64,000 bases of DNA. Source: JAWKOK01 sp963765875. Lineage in GTDB: Bacteria > Chloroflexota > Anaerolineae > Caldilineales > Caldilineaceae. The stretch is taken from assembly GCA_963765875.1 (NCBI GenBank), contig CAVXYK010000007.1, positions 62,001-126,000 on the forward strand. Reading direction: 5' to 3'. A program made the translations under genes and the position numbers. Below the pieces are notes generated by a model. That model was not told where the DNA came from and searched no databases. It saw nothing but the letters and a program-made list of their open reading frames with translations. This document shows, piece by piece, positions 9,380 to 18,781 of this stretch (positions within the stretch are counted from its first letter, which is position 1; every line of letters begins with the position of its first letter).

Positions 9380-10040
9380 CTATTGCCTGTTGACGTAGGC
9401 GTCCACATAATCCGGAACCGGGATGCCGTCGCTCAGAAGCGGATCATCCTCTGGCGCAAGGGCCTGTTGACGGATCGGCACGACGCCGGCCCAGACTGGC
9501 AAAGCATAGTCCTCGTCGTCATCGCCGGGCGGGCCGACGCGCACCTTGGCCGAGGCCAGCTCGATGTCGACGGCGACCACTGTGGTGGCATTCATCTCCT
9601 TGGGATTGGGCTGACGGGCATCCGTCCAGCGACCGGGCATCACATGCTCGGTCACAACGGCCAGTGCGTTCATCTTCTCGTCCTCGTCGTCAACGATGCG
9701 ACCTTTGCCGAAGAGCACGGCTGAGCGATAGTTCATCGAATGATGAAAGACCGAGCGGGCCAGCACCAGGCCGTCCAGATGCGTGACGGTGATGCAGACC
9801 TCGCCGCCGGCTTCGATCAGCTTGAGCATGCGGCTGGCCTTTGCGCCGTGCAGGTAGATCGTGTCGCCCTCGCGGCCATGGATGGTCGGGATCACAAAGG
9901 GGCGGCCCGTCATCGACAAAGCCGACATGGCAGATCGGCGCTTCGTCGACGATGGGGTAGATGGTCTCTCGATCATAGTGGCCGCGTTGTGGGATGCGTC
10001 GGACCTGGTTTCGGTCGGTCTGGTTGAAGTCTTGGGCCAT
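9380..10040 (-). CDS. Pyridoxamine 5'-phosphate oxidase-like flavin-binding protein (one frameshift)
   Basis: The N-terminus, from ATG 10040, reads MAQDFNQTDRNQVRRIPQRG and ...PIVDEAPICHVGFVDDG. At about 9905-9915 the frame changes, and it continues RPFVIPTIHGREGDTIYLHG, ASRMLKLIEAGGEVCITVTH and HSMNYRSAVLFGKGRIV. This is the split-barrel FMN-binding fold of the PNPOx-like 'flavin-nucleotide-binding' family (Nim/YkgJ-like), often around 200-220 residues, as here (about 219). These proteins bind FMN or F420 and are usually not true pyridoxamine phosphate oxidases. The location among PLP enzymes makes vitamin B6 chemistry conceivable but unproven. Confidence 0.82.
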
Positions 10041-10070
10041 GCTTTCCTCTCCTTGCTGTAAAAAAATCTT

Positions 10071-10160
10071 GATCCACGAAGAACCACAAAGGTACACGAA
10101 GGTTCACGAACAGACTGGAAAGAACTTTCCTTCGTGTCCATTTGTGAACCTTCGTGGATC
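10071..10160. repeat. 90-bp palindromic intergenic element
   Basis: Inverted repeat with ends GATCCACGAA and TTCGTGGATC, and inner arms built from ACGAAGGTTCAC and its complement. It sits just beyond the aminotransferase stop codon and could fold into a hairpin in the transcript. Confidence 0.7.
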
Positions 10161-10166
10161 GTCTTT

Positions 10167-11396
10167 TTAGCGACTATTCTCCAACTCATCGATCGCCGCG
10201 GCCAATCGTTTGATGCCGATCTCGATGGTCGCTTCATCCACGCAGGAATAGTTGAGCCTCAGCGTGTTGGCGTCGTGGGGGCGAACGTAGAACGGGTTGC
10301 CGGGCACGAAGGCCACCTTATCGCCAATTGCAATGTCGAAAAGGGCCATGGAGGAGAGGCCCTCGGGCAACGTCACCCAGAGGAACATGCCGCCGTCAGG
10401 CTTCGTGTAGCGAACGTCAGGCGGGAAATGAGCTTCGATGGCATCGACCATTGCCTGGCGCTGCCGTCCGTAGACCCGGGTGATCTCGGCAATATGGTCG
10501 TCCACGTCATTGTCGAGCAGGTATTGGTGGATGATTCGCTGCGACAAGTAGTCCGTGTGCAGATCGGATGCCTGCTTGGCGATGATCAGCTTCTGCATGA
10601 TCGCGTCCGGCGCCACCAGCCAGCCGATGCGCAAGGCCGGCGCGACGATCTTTGAAAAGGTGCCCAGCAGAATGGTGTTGTTGGGCAAATGCTGGTAGAA
10701 GTTGCTCTTTGGTTTGCCTGCGAAGCGCAGGTCGCCGTAGGGATCGTCCTGGATCAGCAATGTGGTGCTGCCCTCAATGGCTGCGGCCATGTCTAGCCGA
10801 CAGCTTTCCGAGTAGGTGATGCCGCCGGGATTCTGAAAATTTGGCACGGTGTAGACTAGCTTGGGCTTCTGCGATGTCATCACCGCGCGAAACTTGTCCA
10901 CATCCATGCCTTCGTCGGCAACTGTGACCGGTTGCCATGTTGGTCGATAGAGCGAGAAGGCTTGAATGGCCCCGAGGTAGCCCGGTTCCTCAATGACAAC
11001 ATGGTCGCCCTGGTTGATGAGCGTCTTGCCCAGCAGATCCAGACCTTGTTGCGAGCCTGTGGTGATCAGGATGTTGTCAACCGGTATATCCAACCCATGC
11101 TGGGTTCGATAGCGCTCTGCGATCCACGCTCGCAGGTCGATATAGCCTTCTGAATTGGTATATTGAAGGGCGTCCCTGCCGGCCGAATCGAATACCTTGA
11201 TCGTCGCCTCTTTCAGCGCCTCGACCGGGAAGAGATCCCGGTTGGGTAACCCGCCGGCAAACGAGATCACAGATGGATCGATGGCTACCTTCAAAATCTC
11301 GCGGATGAACGATCTCGGTACGCCTGAAATCCGATCTGAGAATATCCCCGTTGATTCTGTTCCCATCATCTGGCCATTTTCATTAACGTTCACCAT
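10167..11396 (-). CDS. PLP-dependent class I aminotransferase (2-aminoadipate/MocR-type)
   Basis: A complete 409-residue fold-type I aminotransferase. Key points: VISFAGGLPNRDLFP near the N-terminus, LITTGSQQGLDLLGK, YTVPNFQNPGG with the pyridine-contacting region, and LGTFSKIVAPALRIGWLVAP with the PLP lysine. There is no N-terminal winged-helix domain, so this is an enzyme, not a MocR regulator. Closest named groups are the LysN/KAT-II/aromatic aminotransferases; the amino-acid substrate is not determinable. It lies head to tail with the GNAT and cupin genes (45 bp to the former). Confidence 0.9.
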   Translation of the reverse strand: MVNVNENGQMMGTESTGIFSDRISGVPRSFIREILKVAIDPSVISFAGGLPNRDLFPVEALKEATIKVFDSAGRDALQYTNSEGYIDLRAWIAERYRTQHGLDIPVDNILITTGSQQGLDLLGKTLINQGDHVVIEEPGYLGAIQAFSLYRPTWQPVTVADEGMDVDKFRAVMTSQKPKLVYTVPNFQNPGGITYSESCRLDMAAAIEGSTTLLIQDDPYGDLRFAGKPKSNFYQHLPNNTILLGTFSKIVAPALRIGWLVAPDAIMQKLIIAKQASDLHTDYLSQRIIHQYLLDNDVDDHIAEITRVYGRQRQAMVDAIEAHFPPDVRYTKPDGGMFLWVTLPEGLSSMALFDIAIGDKVAFVPGNPFYVRPHDANTLRLNYSCVDEATIEIGIKRLAAAIDELENSR

Positions 11397-11441
11397 CTCA
11401 TATCCCTCAAACTCTCAACCTCCAAATTTCTCAACCTTCCA

Positions 11442-11924
11442 CTATTCTCCTGCAAGTTCCGGTCGATACCATGGCATTTCTCGGCGCATGACCATCATTC
11501 GCCCCGTGTCGGACAGTGACTCAAAGCCGAATTTCTCATACAACGAGTGGGCATCGCGTGTGGCGAGAAGAAAGGTACGAATTCCGTTGAGTGCTGGACA
11601 GTGGAGCATGCAATCCACGAGCCAGACGCCAAGCCCCGAACCACGGAACTGTTCCAACACAAAGACGTCGGAAAAATAGGCGAACGTTGCCTGATCTGTA
11701 GCCAGCCGACCAAATCCAATCTGAATGTGGCCATGATCCTGATTGGCATACAGACCAAAACAGAGCGAGTGCTGAATCGCTTTGGCCACCACTTCACGCG
11801 GAACGCCGGGCGACCAGTACGAATGGCGTAGATAGCCATGGATGACATCGAGATCGAGCAGATCACGGTCGGTGCTGATCGTGTAGTTTTCTCGTTGCCA
11901 GGTGCAGATTGTTGTTGAACACAT
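11442..11924 (-). CDS. GNAT family N-acetyltransferase
   Basis: 160 residues from ATG 11924. The fold is recognised from FAYFSDVFVLEQFRGSGLGVWLVD, in which QFRGSGLG is the acetyl-CoA pyrophosphate loop (Q/RxxGxG/A), and the C-terminal LYEKFGFES segment of motif B. N-terminal YTISTDRDLLDLDVIHGYL and SYWSPGVPREVV match a subgroup of small GNATs of unknown substrate. A longer in-frame upstream extension exists but would overlap the cupin gene and has no conserved content, so the short start is preferred. Confidence 0.88.
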   Translation of the reverse strand: MCSTTICTWQRENYTISTDRDLLDLDVIHGYLRHSYWSPGVPREVVAKAIQHSLCFGLYANQDHGHIQIGFGRLATDQATFAYFSDVFVLEQFRGSGLGVWLVDCMLHCPALNGIRTFLLATRDAHSLYEKFGFESLSDTGRMMVMRREMPWYRPELAGE

Positions 11925-12006
11925 GGTTGATTCGTTTCGGAAGTTGAGCCAGAGCGATGAGTCTGGTGCGTCTGCAGAAGCCAAGCGTCTTGCAGACGCC
12001 TGATCT

Positions 12007-12327
12007 CTACGCACTCTCTGCAGGCGCAAAGAAGACCAACACGTGCAGATCTTCCTCGATGCTGTGAAAACGATGCTCATCGTGGGCGGCAACATAGACG
12101 ATGGAGCCTGTCTGCACGGGGCGATCTTCGCCGGCGACATTGATGGTCGCCTGTCCGCTGACCACGAAATAGACCTCATCCTCGTTGTGTGGATGTTGTG
12201 GATCGGCGCTACCGGACGGCAACACATAGAGACCCATGCTCAGATCCGGCACGCGTAGAAACTCGTGATAGAGCTTGCCCGCGGCTCTGTGCGCTTCCTG
12301 CAAACCAGCCAATTCAAATGCTTTCAT
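12007..12327 (-). CDS. Small cupin-domain protein
   Basis: A 106-residue single-domain cupin, start taken at MKAFELAG (12327). Cupin motif 1 is seen as HPHNEDEVYFVVSGQATINV, with the metal-binding H, H and E. Motif 2 is seen in GSIVYVAAHDEHRFHSIEEDL, with the last histidine. Such proteins bind a divalent metal and act as dioxygenases, isomerases or sensors; the function here is unknown. It is the first gene of an apparent minus-strand run cupin, GNAT, aminotransferase. Confidence 0.87.
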   Translation of the reverse strand: MKAFELAGLQEAHRAAGKLYHEFLRVPDLSMGLYVLPSGSADPQHPHNEDEVYFVVSGQATINVAGEDRPVQTGSIVYVAAHDEHRFHSIEEDLHVLVFFAPAESA

Positions 12328-12442
12328 TCTTCTCCATCCTATCGGCGTCCATCTGCGGCACAATCTAGGATCCGTTGGCGCTTGAGCGCTTCGGCCTAGC
12401 CACTAAAGCGGCCTCACGTTGCTGCGCCTCCTGGATGGAGGC

Positions 12443-12510
12443 TACGCGTCCCTCTCCACCGGTGGTGAGGGACCGCCATGCACCTTTTGCGTCATGGCAG
12501 GGTGAGGCGA
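12443..12510. repeat. Dispersed element, family D copy 1
   Basis: Starts TACGCGTCCCTCTCC and ends GCAGGGTGAGGCGA, with an internal inverted repeat (CCTCTCC...GTGAGGG). Copy 2 of nearly the same length is at 61096-61164; an isolated end fragment in the opposite orientation is at about 9300-9314. Confidence 0.75.
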
Positions 12511-12549
12511 GCCTGGCGGCCACAGCGACAGATCTATGCCAGTGTTTAT

Positions 12550-12710
12550 ATGTGACTCTACTGCAAAAACGGAAATTTGCCATAGACAAGGAGCTGATCT
12601 TCACAGATGTCTACCAGGTGGCCAAAGTAACCCCGGTACCATCTGTGTTTTATCCTTTTTTTATCTGTGTAAATCTGTGGCGAAAAAGGCTTTTTGCAGT
12701 GGAGTCATAT
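12550..12710. repeat. Terminal-inverted-repeat element, family C copy 1
   Basis: Left end ATGTGACTCTACTGCAAAAA and right end TTTTTGCAGTGGAGTCATAT are imperfect complements. The interior has no gene. A second copy with diverged ends is at 57404-57528, and a lone right end (CTTTTTGCAGTGGAGTCATGA) is near 46496-46516. Confidence 0.75.
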
Positions 12711-12751
12711 GTGGATCCCCAATATCCCGGAATCTGAAACGCCAACAAAAT

Positions 12752-14231
12752 CTAAACCAACGGTGTCCAATCTTGAATCTGATACGATTCCGGGGCATCC
12801 TCGACCAGGCGCTCCTGGATCAATTCCGCTAGCAGGCCACACCATCACGAATGACGTCCGGATGTTGATGGCCAAAGCAGAGCCTCATGTGCTGATGGCC
12901 GTCCGGCTGGGCCAGGAAGGCCTCGCCAGGTGCAAAGGCCCAGCCACGGTGCAGGGCGGCCTGTTGCAGATCGTTGAACGTGTTGAGCCGCGGTAGTGTG
13001 AGCCAACTACAAAAACCGCCGCCCGGTTTAGTCCAACTGACTGCCGCGGGCATATAACGCCGCAGGGCCGAGACCAGCGCGTCGCGGCGCTTGCGATAGA
13101 TGGGCAGGGAGCGCCGCAAATGACGGCGCATACCGCCATCTTCCAAAAAGCCGGCCAATGCGCGTTGCAGAAAGGGAGGGCTACATAGATCTGCGCCCGC
13201 GGCGCAGTGAGAGCAATTGAGCGCTCAGTGGTGACGGAGCCACCAGATAGCCCAGCCGAAGCCCTGGCGCAAAGAGCTTGGAGAAACTGCTCACATGGAC
13301 CACAAGGCCGGAGCGATCCAGCGACTTCAGCGTGGCCGGCGGCGCTGCGTCATAGGCCAACCGAGCGTAGATATCGTCCTCGACCAGCATGAGTCCGTAG
13401 CGTTGGCTGAGATCGATCAGTTGACGCCGATGTTCTTCCGGTGCACAGTAGCCGGTTGGATTCTGGAAGCTTGGAATTGTGTAGAAGAAACGCGGTCGCT
13501 GCTGCACAACGATACGTTCGAGCACGTCCAGGCGCGGTCCGTTTGCGTCAACGGGCACGCCGATGGGCTGCAGGCCCTGCGCCTTCAACGTGTGTAGCAG
13601 GCCCAAGTAGGTCGGCTGCTCCACAAGGACCGTATCGCCGGGGCGTGTCAGCGCCTGCGCCACCAATGCCAGCGCTTGGGTGGCTCCTGCCGTGACCAGA
13701 ATCTCGTCCGGTCCAGCCTGGATGCCCCGTTCGCCAACCCACTTGGCCAACTGAACGCGCAACTCCGGGTCCCCCTGAGATGAGCCATAGCCTGCCATGG
13801 CGGTTGCATCTGCAGAGATGCCACTCATATTGGCCCAGAACTCTTGCGTAGGAAAGAGCGCCGGGTCGGGCGAGGCGCTGGCCATCGAACGCACGCCGCT
13901 AATCTGGTCCAACTGAACGATATCGTTGATGACGGCATCGGGCGTGAGATTCTTGCCGATGCTGCTGGTCAGCCTGCCGTTCTGGGCCAGTGCTGCTGAC
14001 AAACGTGCCCCGTCCGACCGTGGCTTCGATCCAGCCGCCGCTCTGCAACTCGCCATAGGCATTCTGTACCGTCAGCCGGGTGACGCCGGCGTCGGTCGCC
14101 ATCTGGCGCACAGTCGGCAGGCGTGTGCCCGCAGGCAGGCGCCCATCGCAAATGCGAGTCTTGATCTGTTCAGCAATCTGGTGATAGAGGGCGACCTTGC
14201 CCTGCCGATCCAGCGATAGGTCGAGAGGCAT
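12752..14231 (-). CDS. MocR-type GntR/aminotransferase regulator (three frameshifts)
   Basis: The start MPLDLSLDRQGKVALYHQIA (14231) is a GntR winged helix, with TRLPTVRQMATDAGVTRLTV as the recognition region. Frame changes follow near 14000, 13170 and 12835. The aminotransferase-like domain shows LVTAGATQALALVAQAL, YTIPSFQNPTGY and HVSSFSKLFAPGLRLGYLVAP with the PLP lysine, then KPGGGFCSWLTLP. The C-terminal end is LAELIQERLVEDAPES, ending at 12752. MocR/PdxR regulators bind PLP or aminoadipate-like amines and control vitamin B6 or amino-acid genes. Its position beside a set of PLP enzymes suggests local regulation. All domains are well conserved, so the breaks are probably consensus errors. 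Confidence 0.86.
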
Positions 14232-14312
14232 GGCAGGTATTGTACTGGTGACAATGGGGGTGCGCAAGAGACAATGTGCGTGGGAATGGGGGACAATAGT
14301 GCGAGGGAGCTG

Positions 14313-14400
14313 AATGGTGAATTGATAATTGGCGATGGTCAATGAGGTGGTCTATCGTGGAGATCCGCCATTGACCATTCGAAATTATCAATTCACCATT
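14313..14400. repeat. 88-bp palindrome upstream of MocR gene
   Basis: Left arm AATGGTGAATTGATAATT and right arm AATTATCAATTCACCATT are perfect complements, and ATGGTCAATG pairs with CATTGACCAT further in. It lies between the divergent-side end of arsM and the MocR start. It is a likely mobile palindrome, but an operator role is possible. Confidence 0.7.
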
Positions 14401-14416
14401 AACCGCTGTTCATACG

Positions 14417-15349
14417 TTAGAGCGGTCGATAGGCCTCAATGTTGCAGCTCGTGAAGCGGTTGACCAACTGACCGGCGACTTCCGGGGTCAGTGCCAGGTT
14501 GACGCTACTGATGTCTTCGCCCAGATCTTCCAGACGATAGCGGTGCTTGATCTGGATGTCGACCTTTTCGAAGCCGGCATCACTCAGCAGTGCCTTGAAC
14601 TGGTCGATGGTCAGGGCGCCGGCGATGCAACCGGCCCAACTCAAGGCCGTGCGAATGTCGGCTTCGGAGACCGGCAGGTCGTCCAGCGTGCCGTCGACCA
14701 CGATGTCGCTGATGGCCAGGCGTCCGCCCGGCTTGAGCGTGCGGAATGCCTCAGTGAGCGTTTGGCCCTTGTCCGGCGACAGGTTGATCACGCAGTTGGA
14801 GATGATCACATCGGCGGTCTGATCGTTCAGCGGCATGTTCTCGATGTGCCCTTTGCGGAACTCGACATTGGTGACGCCCATCTGCTCTGCGTTGCGTCGG
14901 GCCAGGGCCAACATATCGTCAGTCATGTCGATGCCATAGACGAAACCCTCTTCGCCCACCTGCCTGGCGGCCATGAAGACGTCGATGCCGCCGCCCGAGC
15001 CCAGGTCCACGACCACTTCGCCCGGCTTCAGCGACGCCAATGCGGTCGGGTTGCCGCAGCCGAACGAGCCCTGGACTGCATCTTCGGGAAGACCTGCGAC
15101 TTCATCTTCATCGTAAAAAGCGTAGCCGCCAACTTCACTGCTGCTACAACATTTGTCTCCAGACCCACTCGGACTGCAGCAACTGTCCTCAGCAGAGGAT
15201 GTGCGCGCAACATTCGGGGAAGAAGGACTTGAGTTGCAGGGCCGCAACAACTGCTGCTCACATTGCGGGCACGTGCGGCGTAATGTTCGCTGACCTGGCG
15301 TGGATATCTTCGGCGGATTCAATGTCGGTTCAACAGTAATATCAGACAT
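14417..15349 (-). CDS. arsM: Arsenite S-adenosylmethionine methyltransferase
   Basis: 310 residues from ATG 15349, with an AAGGAAA ribosome site just upstream. ArsM methylates As(III) to volatile or less toxic species. The SAM motif is VVVDLGSGGGIDVFMAA (residues 112-128). The three catalytic cysteines are visible as C98 (GSFGCGNP), C186 (IISNCVINL) and C241 (SWAGCIAGAL). The first 75 residues are unusual: a CPQC pair (C27, C30), C38, and two CC doublets (C57/58, C67/68). A single CC is common in ArsM; the zinc-ribbon-like extension is not. It carries its own promoter and operator (see 15440-15469) 148 bp downstream of arsR. Confidence 0.94.
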   Translation of the reverse strand: MSDITVEPTLNPPKISTPGQRTLRRTCPQCEQQLLRPCNSSPSSPNVARTSSAEDSCCSPSGSGDKCCSSSEVGGYAFYDEDEVAGLPEDAVQGSFGCGNPTALASLKPGEVVVDLGSGGGIDVFMAARQVGEEGFVYGIDMTDDMLALARRNAEQMGVTNVEFRKGHIENMPLNDQTADVIISNCVINLSPDKGQTLTEAFRTLKPGGRLAISDIVVDGTLDDLPVSEADIRTALSWAGCIAGALTIDQFKALLSDAGFEKVDIQIKHRYRLEDLGEDISSVNLALTPEVAGQLVNRFTSCNIEAYRPL

Positions 15350-15439
15350 GGTTTTTCCTTTCACAAAAATACGAAATTATACTGCGAAAGGCGCTCTCCC
15401 GATTCGGTGTCCCGAATTTTCGATAGAGATTGCCCGGAA

Positions 15440-15469
15440 ATTATACGTCATATTGATATTCATCAATAT
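15440..15469 (-). promoter_or_regulatory. arsM promoter with ArsR-type operator
   Basis: The 20-bp palindrome ATATTGATATTCATCAATAT (15450-15469) lies across a minus-strand promoter: TATTGA (15468-15463), 17 bp, TATAAT (15445-15440). The half sites ATATTGA/TCAATAT recur in the arsR promoter. Confidence 0.8.
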
Positions 15470-15497
15470 GTCGACCAAAAAAACTCAATCAATCGGG

Positions 15498-15884
15498 TTA
15501 CGTTACTGCTTCTTGTTCATTCATCAGATCGGAGAGGAACTGCTCCAGCGTTGTCAGGGCTTCTTGTCGAGCAAAGTAGAAGAGCCATTGGCCTCGACGT
15601 TCCAGTCTGATGATGCCCGCCTTGCGCAAGATCTTGAGATGATGGGAGATGGTCGGCTGCGATAGCTCAAACTGGTTTTCGATATCACAGACGCAGATCT
15701 GACCGCCCAGACGGATGATGAGATCAACCATCTGTAGGCGCACCGGATTGGCAATGGCCTTGAACATAGATGACAACCGAGAAGCCTCATCCGTGGACAA
15801 GCGTAGGCTGGGCGGCAATCCGCAACAGCCGCTAGGCGAATCGGGCGGGTTGACAGTGAATCGGATGGATTCTAATTTCAGCAA
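15498..15884 (-). CDS. arsR: ArsR family arsenic-responsive repressor
   Basis: A 128-residue winged-helix repressor that dissociates from DNA when As(III) or Sb(III) binds. The core FKAIANPVRLQMVDLI, the metal-site helix ICVCDIE (C64, C66, equivalent to ELCVCDL of classical ArsR) and the recognition helix LSQPTISHHLKILRKAG are all present. A second CC pair (C20, C21) near the N-terminus may add ligands. The start is uncertain. The longest frame begins with TTG 15884, and an ATG at 15897 in another frame sits near the predicted transcription start, so a small N-terminal indel or leaderless start is possible. Confidence 0.92.
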   Translation of the reverse strand: MLKLESIRFTVNPPDSPSGCCGLPPSLRLSTDEASRLSSMFKAIANPVRLQMVDLIIRLGGQICVCDIENQFELSQPTISHHLKILRKAGIIRLERRGQWLFYFARQEALTTLEQFLSDLMNEQEAVT

Positions 15885-15904
15885 TTGTCTGTTCCATGAG
15901 GGAA

Positions 15905-15952
15905 ACTATACATTGCATATTGAAGTTTGTCAATATTGAATTTTGTCGATAT
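15905..15952 (-). promoter_or_regulatory. arsR promoter with two overlapping ArsR-type operators
   Basis: On the minus strand: TTGACA (15933-15928), 17 bp, TATAGT (15910-15905). Palindrome 1 is ATATTGAAGTTTGTCAATAT (15917-15936), in the spacer and -35. Palindrome 2 is ATATTGAATTTTGTCGATAT (15933-15952), overlapping it by 4 bp. Both share half sites with the arsM operator, so autoregulation is expected. Confidence 0.82.
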
Positions 15953-16199
15953 GCTCACAGATCCGCACACGACGCACTATCCAGAGGGATCGAGCGCATT
16001 CGATGTAAACTGGACAGTGCGTCGCACGCTCATAGTCTTGATCGATTTAGCGGTTTGAACCTCCGGGAGGTGGTCAGAATCCTCCTTTATGCAAATTGGA
16101 AGGCCGAATGGAGGTCTGCGACACTCACTTACGCCAAACCGCGCCAATGTGATAGAATCTCCGCCAGATGATACGTCGATATTCTTGCTGAGGCAATTT

Positions 16200-17438
16200 A
16201 TGAATCCGATCACAGATTTCAGCTCTCACAACCCACATCGTTGCTCTGTTCGAGACCGATGATCTGCTGCGCGACGTCACGGTAACGGCCGAGGTCAGCA
16301 CCTGGAAGCGGGCGGCCAGCGGCCATATCTACTTCAGCCTCAAGGACGAAGGGGCCACCATCAATGCCGTGATGTGGAAGGGCAGCGCCATGTCGCAAAC
16401 GTGGCTGCCGCAGGCCGGCGATCAGATTGTGGCCCACGGTTATGTCGGCGTCTATCCGGACCGCGGGGCCTACCAACTCTACGTCAACCGCATTCAACCG
16501 GCCGGTCGTGGTCAACTGTACGCTCAGTTTGAGGCGCTGAAGGCGCGGCTGGCCGAGGCCGGACTTTTTGACGACGAACGCAAGCGGTCCGATTCCGGTT
16601 CAGCCTGGCGCGTATCGGCGTGGTCACCAGCGCCGATGCGGCCGCCTTTCGAGATATCCTGCATGTGCTTTCGGCACGGTGGCCGTTGGTCGATGTGCTG
16701 CTCTTCTCGACGCTGGTACAGGGCAACGACGCTCCCGCCAAGATTGCGGCGGCGATTGGCGAGGCAAATCGCTACAGTCAAGAGATCGAAGCGCTGGACA
16801 CGCTGATCGTGGCGCGTGGCGGCGGCAGCATTGAAGATCTCTGGGCCTTCAACGACGAGCGTGTTGCCTATGCCATTGCCGGAAGCGATCTCCGGTGATC
16901 TGTGGCGTCGGCCATGAGACGGACTTCACCATCGCCGATTTTGTGGCCGATCTGCGTGCGCCGACACCTTCGGTCGCCGCGGCGTCTGCCGTGCCTGATC
17001 GAGCGAATCATGGAACAGCTCGCGGGCATACGTCGTTGGGCAGTTGAGCAGGGCTTAAACCTTCTGGCTTACGAAGGACGTGCGCCTTGAACAGAGCATC
17101 GATCGCCTTCAGCGAGCTCATCCGCAAAGGCTGTTGGACCAGCGTCGCCAGCAGTTGGTCGACCGGTCAGCGATCGCCTACATCGAATGGTGGGTCGTCT
17201 TTGCGACAGAGAGCGAGAGCGGCAGCATTCGGCGCACCTGCGATTGGATGCACTCAACCCATCGAATGTGTTGTCTGCGCGGCTACAGTATCGTCCAGAA
17301 ACCGGACCGGCGAAATCGTCACCATGCCTCAGGCCACGGTGCCCGGCGAAGACTGCAGGTGCGATCAGCCGGGGCGACTATACTACGTGGACCGGTCGGC
17401 ATAGCTGGTATGGAGAGATTTTGAAGGTAGAGGAATAG
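16200..17438 (+). pseudogene. xseA: Exodeoxyribonuclease VII large subunit, heavily frameshifted
   Basis: Pieces in all three frames follow the XseA order: the OB-fold (IVALFETDDLLRDVTVTAEV, ASGHIYFSLKDE), DDERKR-PIPVQP, VTSADAAAFRDILHVLSARWP, TLIVARGGGSIEDLWAFN, VICGVGHETDFTIADFVADL, RAPTPSVAAA, coiled-coil remnants (RLEQSIDRLQRAHPQRLLDQ) and the C-terminal RGYSIVQKPD with EIVTMPQATVPGED. At least eight frame changes occur in 1.24 kb, far more than any neighbour of this length. It is either a decaying gene or a patch of poor consensus. XseA with XseB degrades single-stranded DNA; no xseB was seen downstream. Confidence is for identity, not for functionality. Confidence 0.85.
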
Positions 17439-17668
17439 ACGCCGGTATTGCGGGCGACTCGATTTGTAGCTCGGCATTCATGTCGAAATTTGTGTCGTAG
17501 CAGACTCATGTGGCCGAAAGGTCAGGCTACGACAGTAATGTCGAGCTACAAGGGCTTTGCCTCCGATCCTGGCACCGAAAAGATGTCAAACCAGCCAATA
17601 ATTGGTACAATCATCACGTTGTTGAATTATGGGTTAATCATGGCTTGATATTTGGAAGAGGAGCCCGT

Positions 17669-18767
17669 ATGACCTATCAGCGTCCCGCTCTTTTCGGGCA
17701 GATTGCAATTATTGTCACCGCTGTCTTTTTCATCAGCGGCTGTAGTGTATTCTCTAGCTTCGGTCCGGAACCGACGGCAACACCCGAACCGCGGCTTTTG
17801 GTGCCGACCTTCACACCGACGCCTCAGGGCCAGGAACCGGCGGCTCCTCAGGTCGACGCGGTTGCGGTCATCGAGCCCGTTGTCGTGGCTCCGGAAGGCG
17901 ACGCCCCGGTAGAGGCGGAAGAGCCTGCTGCCGAACCTGTGGCTGATGCCCCCGCCGAGACCGTCGCCGAGACACCAACTCCCGGAGCCCGAGCCGACGG
18001 CTACACCCGCTCCCCAACCCCAGCTTATCATTGCCGGTGAGATCGTCAATGCGCGTCAGGGCCCCGGCACAAACTACGGCCTGGCCGGTACGGCTGAGCA
18101 GGGCATGCAACTGTCGATCATCGGCAAGAATGAGCAGGGCACCTGGTGGCAGGTCTGTTGTGTCAACGGCGAACCGGTTTGGATTTTCGGTGAATTGGCG
18201 ACCGTGGAGAATGTAGAAAACGTCCCAGGTGGCCGCCGAATATTCCGGCGCGCGCCTGCTCCAGTGGCTGTGGCCCCTGCCCCGGCGGCCGCCTGCACCA
18301 GAACCAGAACCGGCGCCGGTGGAAGAAGCACCGCCACCGCAGCCTCAGGGCGATCCGGATGCCGGCCCTTGCGGCGGTGATGACGGCTGCAAATTCAAGA
18401 TCCGCGGCGGCCCGACCACGGGCGGCAACGGCGGCATGGAATTGAAGCTGCAGTTTATCTTCATTCACAGCGGTGTCGAGGGTGGTCAGCCACAGGGAAG
18501 CTATTTCGTCGTGTCTGAAGAAGGACGGCGCCCGACTGCCTGTACCCGACAGCGTACGTAGCATTGCCAAGGACAAAAGTCGGGGGCAGCCTCGGGGAAT
18601 ACAACTACGAATTTAGCATGGGCACCGGCGATCTGCCCGGCAATACTGTGGCCGGCAACTACACCGTCTGGGTGCTCGACGGCAACGGTGAACGAGACAG
18701 CGAGATCTTCAACTTCAGTGTGCCCGAAGGCGAAGGGCTGGTCTGGATCAAGTTCGACCAAGGCTGA
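17669..18767 (+). CDS. SH3-domain lipoprotein (about three frameshifts)
   Basis: Begins MTYQRPALFGQ at 17669 behind a GGAAGAGGAG site. A hydrophobic helix ends in ISGC, a lipobox, so the protein should be membrane-tethered outside the cell. A long Pro/Glu/Ala linker follows, then a bacterial SH3 domain (IIAGEIVNARQGPGTNYGLA, GTWWQVCCVNGEPVWIFGEL). After another Pro-rich linker comes a domain with GDPDAGPCGGDDGCKFKIRGG and a C-terminal beta-rich part (NTVAGNYTVWVLDGNGER). Frame changes near 17970, 18270 and 18520 break it up. SH3b lipoproteins of this type are common in Chloroflexota; the ligand is unknown. Confidence 0.72.
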
Positions 18768-18781
18768 TCAGATCTGTCGTG

